This document shows positions 28,470-36,375 of a DNA stretch of 41,564 nucleotides, piece by piece. A program made the translations under genes and the position numbers. The number at the start of each line of letters is the position of its first letter. The first letter of the stretch is position 1. Source of the DNA: a virus; the IMG/VR virus record IMGVR_UViG_3300046792_000051, positions 1-41,564 of that record. One strand, written 5' to 3'. Below the pieces are notes generated by a model. The model was given only the letters and a program-made list of their open reading frames with translations, was not told the origin of the DNA and made no database searches.

Positions 28470-31189
28470 TGGCCGAGGCGCCCGAATTCCCAAACAGCTA
28501 TAAAGACACGCTCTATGCGGGGCTCGATGCCGCGACCGAGAAGAAGCTCGGGCTGCCGGCTGGCCTGCTGCCGTCTATTCGCACGGTTGGCGAGCGCAGC
28601 AACCACAGCCAAGTGAGCGATGCCGGCGCGCGCACGGTCTATCAGATCACGCCTCAGACCCGAAAACTGTCCATCGACAAATGGGGCATCGACCCCTATC
28701 TGTCGCCGCAGAATGCCTCGGAAGTGGCCGGCATGCTGCTGAAAGACTCGTTAGACCGCAATAAGGGCGATGCCTCGCAGGCGGTGGGTGAATACATCGG
28801 CGGCACGGATCGCAGCAACTGGGGGCCGAAGACTCGCGCCTACATTTCGCGCGTGACGAGTGCGCAGCCGCAGGCGGTTGCACCGCAGCCAGCACTTGAG
28901 CCAGACGATCTTCCCGCATCCGCTCAGCCAAGTACGTTCGAGCGCCTGTCGGCGCAGATGCTGCCAAAGCAGGCGCCATCGCAAGTGCAGGCCATCTACA
29001 AGGCCTATCAATCCGGGCAGATGACCCATCAGGAGCGTTCGGAGTTTGAGCAGGATGTGCGCGACGGCAAGATGATGCTGCCGCGCGGTGCCAAGCTGAG
29101 CGCCAACCCGGACACCGACATCACTCCAGGTGCTGATGGCGTGCCGGTTATGCCGCCTTCGGTGATCGACGCATACGCGGATGGCAGGATGTCTGAAAAA
29201 GACAAGGCCGAGCTTGAAAGCGATTGGAAAGCCGGGCGCATCAAGCTGCCGCCCGGCGCCCAGCTTGGCAACTCCTATGCTGCCGCACGCATTCCGACAG
29301 ATGGGTCGAATCCTGAAACGGCGCCATCCGCTGGTGCGCCTGTTGCCTATGTGCCGCCACCAACCCTTGGAGAGAAGGCCGTAGGAGCTGGTGAGGCGGC
29401 TCTATCCACTGTCACCGGCATGACTGGCGGGCTCGCTGGCATGTGGAAGGGGGCCGCGACCGGGCTGGTTGACGAGATGAAGGCCCGCGCAGAGGGTAAG
29501 CCTACCGCTGGCATCCTCGACAATGCTGTGCAGCAGGGCGCAGCCGACTGGACATATCAGCCGCGAACGCAGACCGGCCAGGAATATGCCCAGGCGGTGA
29601 ACGAGTTTGCGGCGCAAAACCTGATGCCCTTTGCTGGATCGCCAGAATTGCTTGGTGCTGCTGTCGATGTGGCCCGACCTGCTGCACGCGCAGCCGCCGA
29701 CACAACCCGATCCGGCGTCTCGACTGCCGCAGAAGCTACACGAGCCGGAGCCGCGCGCGTATCGGATGGCACTGGTCGCATGATCGAACCGGTGCGCCAA
29801 ACGTTCAATGACTTGCTTGGGCGCGATTCTGCGCCGGATGCGGAGACTTCGGTAACGCCGGGCACCCAGGGAAGCGTAGGCTCTGCCGGCACCGACATTG
29901 CTCGCCAGCGCGTCGAGACTGCCAAGGGTATGCCGGTTCCCATCGACTTGACCAAGGGGCAGGCAACGCGCGACTTCGCGCAACTGCGGTTTGAGCAGGA
30001 GTCGGCCAAAGACCCGAACGCTGGCGCCGCGCTGCGCGACCGCTACTCAGAGCAAAACCAGCGCATCCTTCAAAACTTCGATGCATGGGTTGATGCCAGC
30101 GGCGCACAGGCCCCGGACTTGCGCGCAACTGGCGCTCTCGTCGATGACGCCATCGTCAAGCAGGCAGCGCGCGACAAGGCTGCGATTCGCGTTGCCTACA
30201 AGAACGCAGAAAAGGCCGGCGAGACGATGGCGCCGGTTGATGTGTCGCCTGTCGTCAAGGTGCTGAATGATTCCGTCTCGGCTGAATCCACGGCCCCCGT
30301 GCTCAAGGCTGCGAAGTCTGAATTGGTTCGGCTTGGTGGCGCGTCGCTGGATGACGCCGGCACGCTGACATCCAAGAAGATGACGCTCGGCGACATGGAG
30401 CAACTGCGCAAGTTCATCAACAAGATCACCGGCATCGACCCAACCAATCAGAAGTTTGCAGCCGACATCAAGGGCGCAATTGATGCAACCACGGACGGGC
30501 AGGGCGGACAGCTCTACCAGCAGGCCCGCGCACTGCGCCAGCGCTACGCCCAGAACTACGAGAACCGCGCCACGATCTCCAAACTGCTGTCCGACCGCAA
30601 GGGCACGACAGACCGCGCCGTCGCGCTGGAGGATGTGTTTGCGCATTCGATCCTCAAGGGCGGCCTGGACGATGTACGCAACCTGCGGCGCGTGCTGCAT
30701 CGCAGCGGCGAGCAGGGGCAGCAGGCGTGGCGCGAACTGCAAGGCCAGACTGTGCAGTGGCTCAAGGACGAAGCAACCAAGGGCGTGACCACGGACGAGC
30801 GCGGCAACCGGGTGATTTCGCCCGCAGGCCTGGAGCGTGCCATTCGCTCGCTCGACCACGATGGGCGGCTTGACTTCATCTTCGGCAGGCGCGGCGCGCA
30901 ACAAATCCGCGACATCAACGATCTGGCGAAGTACGTCCACACAGTGCCGCCCGGATCAGTGAACACCTCCAACACGGCGAGCGTTTTGCTGGCCGCATTG
31001 ACAGAGGCCGGCGTAACGGGCGGCCTTACCGGTCTGCCGGTGCCCATCGTCTCCGGCCTCAAAGCCCTGACGCAGCACGTCAAAAACAACCGTTTACGCG
31101 CTCGAATCAATGACGCGCTGAACCCGTCGCGGCAGATCCAGCAAGAGCCCGCGCGTCCGACCAAGCCATCAAAAAGGACGGTGCACTGA
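28469..31189 (+). CDS. Ejection protein with lytic transglycosylase domain (gp16 position)
   Basis: Protein of 906 residues. The N-terminal region (about 25-130) is SLT-like: IRTVGERSNHSQVSDAGART followed by VYQITPQTRK, with catalytic Glu in GERSN, and GDASQAVGEYIGGTDRSNWG. Two short repeats (about 165-200 and 230-265: YKAYQSGQMTHQERSEFEQD and a YADGRMSEKDKAELESDWKA copy) follow. The remainder is helical with a hydrophobic stretch near 290-320. It should open peptidoglycan during DNA entry and is the largest virion protein here. Confidence 0.85.
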   Translation: MAEAPEFPNSYKDTLYAGLDAATEKKLGLPAGLLPSIRTVGERSNHSQVSDAGARTVYQITPQTRKLSIDKWGIDPYLSPQNASEVAGMLLKDSLDRNKGDASQAVGEYIGGTDRSNWGPKTRAYISRVTSAQPQAVAPQPALEPDDLPASAQPSTFERLSAQMLPKQAPSQVQAIYKAYQSGQMTHQERSEFEQDVRDGKMMLPRGAKLSANPDTDITPGADGVPVMPPSVIDAYADGRMSEKDKAELESDWKAGRIKLPPGAQLGNSYAAARIPTDGSNPETAPSAGAPVAYVPPPTLGEKAVGAGEAALSTVTGMTGGLAGMWKGAATGLVDEMKARAEGKPTAGILDNAVQQGAADWTYQPRTQTGQEYAQAVNEFAAQNLMPFAGSPELLGAAVDVARPAARAAADTTRSGVSTAAEATRAGAARVSDGTGRMIEPVRQTFNDLLGRDSAPDAETSVTPGTQGSVGSAGTDIARQRVETAKGMPVPIDLTKGQATRDFAQLRFEQESAKDPNAGAALRDRYSEQNQRILQNFDAWVDASGAQAPDLRATGALVDDAIVKQAARDKAAIRVAYKNAEKAGETMAPVDVSPVVKVLNDSVSAESTAPVLKAAKSELVRLGGASLDDAGTLTSKKMTLGDMEQLRKFINKITGIDPTNQKFAADIKGAIDATTDGQGGQLYQQARALRQRYAQNYENRATISKLLSDRKGTTDRAVALEDVFAHSILKGGLDDVRNLRRVLHRSGEQGQQAWRELQGQTVQWLKDEATKGVTTDERGNRVISPAGLERAIRSLDHDGRLDFIFGRRGAQQIRDINDLAKYVHTVPPGSVNTSNTASVLLAALTEAGVTGGLTGLPVPIVSGLKALTQHVKNNRLRARINDALNPSRQIQQEPARPTKPSKRTVH

Positions 31190-32610
31190 TGCTCGCCACA
31201 ACCTCCCCCTTCCCGCAGTACTTCGATAAGGACGGCACACCGCTCGACAGTGGCGCGCTGTACTTTGGCGCCGCCAATGGAAACCCGCGCACTGCGCCTA
31301 TCACCGTCTACTGGGACAGCGCCGGCACGCAGCCTGCAGCACAGCCCATCAAGACGGTGAGCGGCTATGTCGTGCGCAACGGAACTCCGGCCATGCTGTA
31401 CGCCAACTCAGACTACTCGCTGCTGGTCAACGACAAGCGCGGGCGCCAGGTGTTTTATGCGGCCAACTCTGCCGCCTTCAGTCTGTCTTCGCAAATCACC
31501 GCGATCAGCGCGCAGATCGTGCAGGTTCAGACCGATGTGCAAAACGCGGCCTATGTCACTTCGCATGCTGGCGGCACGGCTGACGCGATCACGGCGACAT
31601 TCACGCCCAACATCACGGCGCTGACCGATGGGATGGTGGTTCATGTGCGCGCAGCCTTTGCCAATGCGACCACCACACCCACGCTGACGGCCGGCACCAC
31701 GCCAGCAAAGACCATCGTCAAGGGCAACAACCAGGCCCTGTCCCCGAGCGACATCCCTGGTGCCGGGGCGTGGTCTGCGTTTGAGTACGACTCGACACTG
31801 GATAAGTGGGAGCTGCTGAACCCGGCATCGACGCAATACGCGCCGGCCTGCAGCGGGGCCTTCAAGAATCTGCAGATCAGCACCACCGGCATTTCGGCGA
31901 TTGTGTCGGTTTCGTTTGATGAGCTGGTTGTGGGCGACGGCGCAGGCCTGTACCGCACGCTGCGGGCTCAGAGCTACAGCATCAACACGGGCGGCACGGT
32001 TGGGCAGCCGCTATCCCTGTCTACTGGCACGCTCGCCACGGGCACATGGTACGCAATCTGGGTATGGTCAAACGGCGCCAACTCGACGGCCACCATCGAT
32101 CCCAGCGGCACCGCGCCGACTGCACCGACCGGCTACTCGGGCGGCGCAAAGACCCGCGTCGGATGGGTTCGCACTGATGGCACGGTCAACAAGTTCCCAC
32201 TCGGTCTGCTGCAGTTTGGGCGCGATTGCTGGTGGAAGATCGGCACGGGCACCAACCTCATCGGCTACCCGGTATTTGCCTCCGGCGTGAACGGCTCAAT
32301 CAGCGTGCCGACCTACGTCTCGGCGTCGCTCTCCGCAAGCGTCCCAAGCACGACATGCTCAGCCGTGGTTGGCGCATGGATGGGGGCCAGCACCTCATCG
32401 ACCACCCTGGTTGCATCCAACAACTCGCACGGCGCGATTGCAACCGGCACCGGGAATGCCCAGCTGATGGTCACGATGGTGTCGCCTGGCGCCGGCCTTT
32501 CGATGTACCAACAGGCGGAGATCGTTCTACAAACAACCCAAACGCTTTATGTCGCGATGGACAACGCACTTTGCGGCGCCGTCATTCGCGGCTGGAAGGA
32601 CAACCTATGA
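31189..32610 (+). CDS. Tail spike/fibre with P22-type head-binding domain
   Basis: Protein of 473 residues. The first 100 (SPFPQYFDKDGTPLDSGALY, PITVYWDSAGTQPAAQPIKT, NSDYSLLVNDKRGRQVFYA) match the P22 tailspike head-binding domain. A short coiled segment follows (QITAISAQIVQVQTDVQNAA), then Thr/Gly/Ser-rich beta modules. There is no obvious endorhamnosidase-type beta-helix, so the receptor domain differs from P22. It overlaps a chaperone-like gene by ATGA. Confidence 0.85.
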   Translation: MLATTSPFPQYFDKDGTPLDSGALYFGAANGNPRTAPITVYWDSAGTQPAAQPIKTVSGYVVRNGTPAMLYANSDYSLLVNDKRGRQVFYAANSAAFSLSSQITAISAQIVQVQTDVQNAAYVTSHAGGTADAITATFTPNITALTDGMVVHVRAAFANATTTPTLTAGTTPAKTIVKGNNQALSPSDIPGAGAWSAFEYDSTLDKWELLNPASTQYAPACSGAFKNLQISTTGISAIVSVSFDELVVGDGAGLYRTLRAQSYSINTGGTVGQPLSLSTGTLATGTWYAIWVWSNGANSTATIDPSGTAPTAPTGYSGGAKTRVGWVRTDGTVNKFPLGLLQFGRDCWWKIGTGTNLIGYPVFASGVNGSISVPTYVSASLSASVPSTTCSAVVGAWMGASTSSTTLVASNNSHGAIATGTGNAQLMVTMVSPGAGLSMYQQAEIVLQTTQTLYVAMDNALCGAVIRGWKDNL

Positions 32611-32879
32611 GCGGATTTGCAGTTCGCAACGATGGGCAGGGCTGGCGCGCAGTCAGCGCCCCGAACCAGTGTGGCGCCGATGAATCGTGGCAAGCGGATC
32701 AGCCCGCTGCGCCCAAGCCACCGAGCGCGCGCATCACGCAGATCAAGGCAGCATTGCTCGAGATCGACCTGAAGAAGATTCGGGCCATCACCGACGCGGA
32801 GCTGACCGGCGACAAAACCCGCCTTCAGACCCTCGAAACCCAAGCTGCAGCGCTTCGCACCGAGCTTGCAACCCTTTAA
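32607..32879 (+). CDS. Tail fibre assembly chaperone-like protein
   Basis: Predicted 90-residue protein beginning MSGFAVRNDGQGWRAVSAPN, with ESWQADQPAAPKP and a C-terminal coiled helix (LQTLETQAAALRTELATL). The Gly-Trp-Arg start and the place right after the fibre gene match small tail-fibre assembly proteins. It may fold the fibre C-terminus or be part of it. Confidence 0.65.
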   Translation: MSGFAVRNDGQGWRAVSAPNQCGADESWQADQPAAPKPPSARITQIKAALLEIDLKKIRAITDAELTGDKTRLQTLETQAAALRTELATL

Positions 32880-32959
32880 CCATCCCGCCCGCACCGCCAG
32901 CGGCAGCGGTGCGAGCTTTGAATCTGGCCGCCTACGGGCAAGAAATGGAAAGCAGAAGC

Positions 32960-33334
32960 ATGTCTGGAATTGAAACTTCAGGAGCAATCGGGCTTGCGGC
33001 GGCGAAGCTGGCAGGCGCAAAGGTGGCGCTCGGCATGGCCGGCGCGGCGCTGCTCTACCTATTCATGCCACCAGAGCGCCCGGATGGCAGCTTCAACCGG
33101 CGCGAGTTCGCGGCGCGCATGGCTGTGGCCGGATTCTTCTCACTGCTGCTCGGCGACTGGTTCGTCGACGTTGTGAATGGTCTGGTGCCTGCACTCAAGG
33201 CCCCGGCTCATCCGGCCCCTTTCTGGCTGGCATGCGGCGCGCCTGGCTGGTGGGTGTCGCGCGCTGCCGCGCTGTGGCTGTACAAGCGCCGCGACAAGGA
33301 TGTGGGCGAGATCGTGCGCGAGATCCACCCGTGA
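32960..33334 (+). CDS. Holin, multi-pass
   Basis: Predicted 124-residue protein from ATG 32960; ATG 32945 is an alternative start five codons upstream. Three hydrophobic segments are seen: VALGMAGAALLYLFMP, MAVAGFFSLLLGDWFVDVV, and APFWLACGAPGWWVSRAAAL. The basic C-terminus (LYKRRDKDVGEIVREIHP) is typical of phage holins of the three-helix type. It forms lethal inner-membrane holes at the set time. GTGA overlap leads to the spanin gene. Confidence 0.8.
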   Translation: MSGIETSGAIGLAAAKLAGAKVALGMAGAALLYLFMPPERPDGSFNRREFAARMAVAGFFSLLLGDWFVDVVNGLVPALKAPAHPAPFWLACGAPGWWVSRAAALWLYKRRDKDVGEIVREIHP

Positions 33335-33684
33335 GCATTCCCGCCATTGCCGCAGCCTGGGCGATCTCGCTGCTCCTGGCGCTTGGTGGCGGGTGGAAGC
33401 TAGGCATCGACCACATGAAGGCGAGCGCAGCGGACATCGAAGCCGCGCGAGTCGAAACCCGTGAAGCCGCACAACAAGGAGCCGCCGATGCAATCAGCAA
33501 AATCGAAGTGCGCAATGTCACGGTACGCCAAGCCCTGCAACGCGAGATCATCGAAAGGCCGGTGTTTCGTGATTGCCGCTCTGGCCCTGCTGCTGTGCAG
33601 TTGCTCAACCGTGCAGCCGGCATCGAACCCATCGAGCCCGCTGGTAGTGGCGTCATGCCCGCCGCCTCCGAGCCTGGCCGATGA
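33331..33684 (+). CDS. Rz-like inner-membrane spanin
   Basis: Predicted 117-residue protein from GTG 33331. The N-terminal transmembrane segment (IPAIAAAWAISLLLALGGGW) is followed by a helical periplasmic domain (ADIEAARVETREAAQQGAAD). A Cys (FRDC) and Pro-rich end match Rz proteins. With the embedded Rz1 lipoprotein it would fuse inner and outer membranes at lysis. Confidence 0.8.
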   Translation: MSIPAIAAAWAISLLLALGGGWKLGIDHMKASAADIEAARVETREAAQQGAADAISKIEVRNVTVRQALQREIIERPVFRDCRSGPAAVQLLNRAAGIEPIEPAGSGVMPAASEPGR

Positions 33685-33766
33685 CAGCTTCGGCGCATGG
33701 GTAACCTACGCCGTCGAGATCACCGGGCAGTATGCGAAGTGCCGGGCTGCGGCACTGAGCCAGTGA
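33515..33766 (+). CDS. Rz1-like outer-membrane lipoprotein, embedded in Rz
   Basis: Predicted 83-residue protein in another frame of Rz, starting at ATG 33515 (33461 is an upstream alternative). Signal sequence and lipobox: CFVIAALALLLCSC, lipidated Cys near residue 30. The Pro/Ser-rich mature region (PASNPSSPLVVASCPPPPSL) is typical of Rz1. Overlapping coding is usual for this pair. Confidence 0.75.
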   Translation: MSRYAKPCNARSSKGRCFVIAALALLLCSCSTVQPASNPSSPLVVASCPPPPSLADDSFGAWVTYAVEITGQYAKCRAAALSQ

Positions 33767-34065
33767 CCCGCAACACCCCACCCACCCAGCGCGGCAGCAA
33801 CACCACCGAACTGCTGCGCCTGCTGGCCGATGGCCCGAAGTCGCGGTTTGATTTGCGCAAAGCCGGCATTGAAGAGCCTGGGCTGCGCAAGGCTGTGCAA
33901 TACCTTCGAGACAAGGGCTGGGCGTTTGATGGTGTGGTGCTCACCGACGCCGGCAAGCAAGCCGCGCAGGAGCTGGCAGGCTGGGTCTACGAGGATGCGC
34001 CCAAGGTGCCAGCGGATCACATCGTCGAGCAGGTGCGCGAGTGGCGCGGTGTGCGGTGGGGGTAG
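33763..34065 (+). CDS. Winged-helix-like protein at the end of the lysis cluster
   Basis: Predicted 100-residue protein from GTG 33763, overlapping the Rz1 stop. NTTELLRLLADGPKSRFDLR, then LRKAVQYLRDKGWAFDGVVL, is a winged helix-turn-helix pattern. It is the last rightward gene before attP. Possibly a DNA-binding regulator; no specific family. Confidence 0.6.
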   Translation: MTRNTPPTQRGSNTTELLRLLADGPKSRFDLRKAGIEEPGLRKAVQYLRDKGWAFDGVVLTDAGKQAAQELAGWVYEDAPKVPADHIVEQVREWRGVRWG

Positions 34066-34073
34066 CCTGAACT

Positions 34074-34281
34074 GTGTGGGAAGAATCTGCCACACATCCC
34101 ACACAAACCGCGCATCAAGCGCATGGATCCCTAGGTAAATCGCACAATTTGCCAGCGTGAATAGCGTGCTGGACGGACTTAAAATCCGCCGACGCTTAAA
34201 ACGTCATGACGGTTCGAGTCCGTTTCCGGGCACCAACAGCGATAGCATCTACTAACTTGCAAAAACCGTGTGGGATGAATC
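34074..34281. other. Phage attachment site attP with arm-type repeats
   Basis: The core is the 3' half of a tRNA-Leu gene (34173-34235). It is flanked by GTGTGGGAAGAATC at 34074-34087 and GTGTGGGATGAATC at 34268-34281 (13 of 14 identical, direct). An inverted partial copy, CATCCCACAC, lies at 34095-34104. These look like integrase arm-binding sites. The integrase stop lies 8 bases beyond. Confidence 0.8.
34173..34235 (+). tRNA. tRNA-Leu(UAA) 3' half only (integration core, not a complete gene)
   Basis: Anticodon loop CTTAAAA (34178-34184; anticodon TAA), long variable arm with GACG/CGTC stem, T-arm GACGG-TTCGAGT-CCGTT (34208-34224), acceptor strand TCCGGGC, A and encoded CCA (34233-34235). 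No matching 5' acceptor GCCCGGA or D-arm is present upstream. It restores the host gene after integration rather than acting as a phage tRNA. Confidence 0.85.
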
Positions 34282-34288
34282 GCATTTG

Positions 34289-35254
34289 CTACCCCGCCTT
34301 TTTCTTGCCGATGGTGGCCACGGCATCAAGCAGAGAATCAGAGCTAAGGTGCGCGTAACGCTTGGTCGATTGCGCTGATTTGTGGCCTAACACAGCGCCC
34401 ACGGTGTAGAGGTTCACGCCCGAGTTAATCATCTCTGATGCGCTGGAATGGCGCAGGTCATGAAACCTTAGATCGGTGTAGCCTAGACCCTGGGCTGCCT
34501 TGCTGAAGCAGCCCTGAACCGTTCTGACGTGGATTGTTCGCGGCCAGCGCCTGGCGATGTGGGCAACCTTCCCATGCACCGGGATCATGCGGCGCTCGCC
34601 GTTCTTGGTGTCGCTCAGTAACCAGCCGCGTTCAGTCGGTTCAGCCCTCAAAACCTCACCCAGTCTCATCCCGGAATAGAAGGCGACCAGCGCCACGGCC
34701 CGGGCGTCTCGGTTCGTCATGGCTCGGGCTATCTTGAGCATATCCAGCCGCGTGATGTAGCGGTGTCGCTCGTTCTTGACCTTGGGCAGAACCAGGCGCT
34801 CAGCCGGGTCGTGCTGGCCTAGGCCGTGTGTCTTCCATGCCCACCGGCAGGCGGCGCGCAGGTAGGCCATTCGGTTTCGGATGGTGGCCGGCTTCAGGTG
34901 TGCGGCTTGCTGCTTTGCGTAGGCCCTTGCCACGCCTGCCAGCTCGTCGATGTAGCGCCCACGGTAGGCGGCTTCGCACTGGGCCAGTTCGCGGGTCAGA
35001 ATCGCTTGATTCTTGAGCCCCGGCGCGTGCTCTGTCAGGTAGAGCAGCAGCGCCTCAGAGATCAGGGGGCGGCGCTTTGCCGCACCAGTTGCAACGGCGA
35101 ACAATCTGCCGTCTTGCTCGCTTGAGTAGGCTTGCGCGTCTTCACGACTCCACTCTTTCGGAAGAAGTTTTGTAATGCGCTGTCGCTGTCCGTTAACGAT
35201 ACGACTGAATTCGTAGCGCCAGCGCTTGCGGCTTTTGTCGTAGTAGATCGGCAT
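34289..35254 (-). CDS. int: Tyrosine-family integrase
   Basis: Protein of 321 residues. The N-terminal arm-binding-like part is followed by a core-binding SAM-like region (about 75-160). The catalytic domain has YSGMRLGE (Arg), RFHDLRHSSAS (HxxR), VLGHKSAQSTKRYAHLS (His and Tyr nucleophile). It catalyses site-specific recombination at the adjacent tRNA-Leu core. The 5' 190 bases overlap the excisionase-like gene in another frame. Last gene of the leftward operon. Confidence 0.95.
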   Translation of the reverse strand: MPIYYDKSRKRWRYEFSRIVNGQRQRITKLLPKEWSREDAQAYSSEQDGRLFAVATGAAKRRPLISEALLLYLTEHAPGLKNQAILTRELAQCEAAYRGRYIDELAGVARAYAKQQAAHLKPATIRNRMAYLRAACRWAWKTHGLGQHDPAERLVLPKVKNERHRYITRLDMLKIARAMTNRDARAVALVAFYSGMRLGEVLRAEPTERGWLLSDTKNGERRMIPVHGKVAHIARRWPRTIHVRTVQGCFSKAAQGLGYTDLRFHDLRHSSASEMINSGVNLYTVGAVLGHKSAQSTKRYAHLSSDSLLDAVATIGKKKAG

Positions 35255-35400
35255 AGCGCTCGGTAAGCCTCCACGTCTGCGGGGTCGAATCGTACCGCGT
35301 CGCCGAAACGGTACCCGACAAGCTCGCCTTTTTGGTACAGGCTGTAAACGTGGCGGCGGCTGATGCCCAGTTGCAGGGCTACTTCACTCGCTTTGAACAT
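35062..35400 (-). CDS. Excisionase-like HTH protein overlapping int
   Basis: Predicted 112-residue protein from ATG 35400 (AAGGAG upstream). Residues about 1-50 (MFKASEVALQLGISRRHVYS, LYQKGELVGYRFGDAVRFDP) are a MerR-like/HTH_17 domain used by excisionases and AlpA-type regulators. The C-terminal 60 residues are low-complexity and lie over the start of int in another frame. It should direct excision or control int translation. Confidence 0.75.
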   Translation of the reverse strand: MFKASEVALQLGISRRHVYSLYQKGELVGYRFGDAVRFDPADVEAYRALCRSTTTKAASAGATNSVVSLTDSDSALQNFFRKSGVVKTRKPTQASKTADCSPLQLVRQSAAP

Positions 35401-35416
35401 CACTACTCCTTAGGCT
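35398..35416. repeat. 19-bp start-region repeat, copy 1
   Basis: CATCACTACTCCTTAGGCT is identical to 36167-36185. Read leftward it contains a stop-like TAG, AAGGAG and the ATG of the excisionase-like gene. The second copy carries the ATG of the methyltransferase gene. It looks like a duplicated translation-start cassette. Confidence 0.8.
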
Positions 35417-36169
35417 TCACATCCCAAAAGACTGCTGCTCAAGTGGCTGCTGATTTTCTTGAGGCAGCAACTGGCCTTGCGCTTGAGCGCTGGCAATGCG
35501 TTCGCAGGCAATGTCGAAATACCGGCGTTCAGCTTCCACCCCGACGAAGCGCAGCCCCATCTGAGCGGCTGCAACTCCGGTGCTGCCTGCTCCCATGTAT
35601 GGGTCAAGCACGCTGGCTGGCGTGCCGGCCTGCTCAATGCACCAGCGCATCAGAATCTCAGGCTTCTGTGCCGGGTGGTAGCGCTGCTGGCCCGCAGTCA
35701 CCTCATGGCGGGCGCCTTCGCCCACGCACAGGCCATCCCACAGCAGCCGGAAAATGCGCAGCGGTTGCTGGCGGTTGATCCAGGCCGCTTCGCCGTCGCC
35801 CTGGTCGCGGCGCTTGCCGGTCGGCACCTTGTCCCACACCAGCCAGCTCCCTTCGGGCAGCCGGTCATGGAACTTGTGCGCTCCCCACAGCACCACGGTC
35901 GGCGCCAGGCCCAGCAGCGGCGCGGGGTCGAAGGGCTCATCGTCGCCCATGATGTCGGGGTAGGTGTTGGGTGTCATCTTCAGCGTCTTGCCGTTGCGCT
36001 GAATCACGGCAGTCTCTCGGGTGCCGCCTTTGTAAAAGGTGTTCACCTTGTAGGCTTGTCCGTAGGGCGGGTCGGTCACCACGGCGGCGCACGCAGGCAG
36101 CAGTGGGAGCACGTCCCGGCAGTCTCCGTGCCAAAGTTCCGCATTGCCAATCACTACTTTCTCTGCCAT
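35417..36169 (-). CDS. Orphan beta-type DNA adenine methyltransferase
   Basis: Predicted 250-residue protein from ATG 36169 (AAGGAG upstream). Motif IV TDPPYGQAYK near 32 precedes motif I LDPYMGAGSTGVAAA near 192, the order of beta-class N6-adenine (or N4-cytosine) methyltransferases. No restriction partner is nearby. In phages such enzymes protect DNA from host restriction or alter regulation. Target site is unknown. Confidence 0.88.
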   Translation of the reverse strand: MAEKVVIGNAELWHGDCRDVLPLLPACAAVVTDPPYGQAYKVNTFYKGGTRETAVIQRNGKTLKMTPNTYPDIMGDDEPFDPAPLLGLAPTVVLWGAHKFHDRLPEGSWLVWDKVPTGKRRDQGDGEAAWINRQQPLRIFRLLWDGLCVGEGARHEVTAGQQRYHPAQKPEILMRWCIEQAGTPASVLDPYMGAGSTGVAAAQMGLRFVGVEAERRYFDIACERIASAQAQGQLLPQENQQPLEQQSFGM

Positions 36170-36185
36170 CACTACTCCTTAGGCT
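36167..36185. repeat. 19-bp start-region repeat, copy 2
   Basis: Identical to 35398-35416 and likewise spans the ribosome site and start codon of a leftward gene (methyltransferase). Confidence 0.8.
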
Positions 36186-36240
36186 GCCTCTTGTCCCTGA
36201 ACCGATCCCGCTGCTGGCGGCGTTGGTGGCCTTTTTTCAT
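36172..36240 (-). CDS. Possible 22-residue basic peptide
   Basis: ATG 36240 overlaps the previous stop (ATGA) and has AAGGAG about 10 bases upstream. It encodes a very basic peptide (MKKGHQRRQQRDRFRDKRQP start). Its stop lies in the methyltransferase ribosome site. Real translation is plausible but unproven. Confidence 0.35.
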   Translation of the reverse strand: MKKGHQRRQQRDRFRDKRQPKE

Positions 36241-36374
36241 GGAGTCTGCTCTCCTTGGCAAAGTGGGCACGGCAGCAAATAGTCGTTCCACGGATCGCGG
36301 CCATCACCGTGGCAGCGCTCGCACTCGGGCTCATCGCTGTCGTCGTAGTCGAAATCTTCGTCGGGCTCACACAT
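36237..36374 (-). CDS. Small acidic zinc-ribbon protein
   Basis: Predicted 45-residue protein MCEPDEDFDYDDSDEPECER onward, with CERC and CPLC Cys pairs 17 residues apart, a zinc ribbon. The ATG follows the upstream stop by one base. Function unknown. Confidence 0.6.
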   Translation of the reverse strand: MCEPDEDFDYDDSDEPECERCHGDGRDPWNDYLLPCPLCQGEQTP

Positions 36375-36375
36375 A

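Noticed and set aside
30047-30940. Minus-strand frame of 297 codons
   Set aside because: Lies wholly inside the transglycosylase ejection gene on the other strand; no ribosome site or domain.
34140-34235. Complete phage-encoded tRNA-Leu
   Set aside because: No 5' acceptor strand or D-arm precedes the anticodon arm; it is the 3' half used as integration core.
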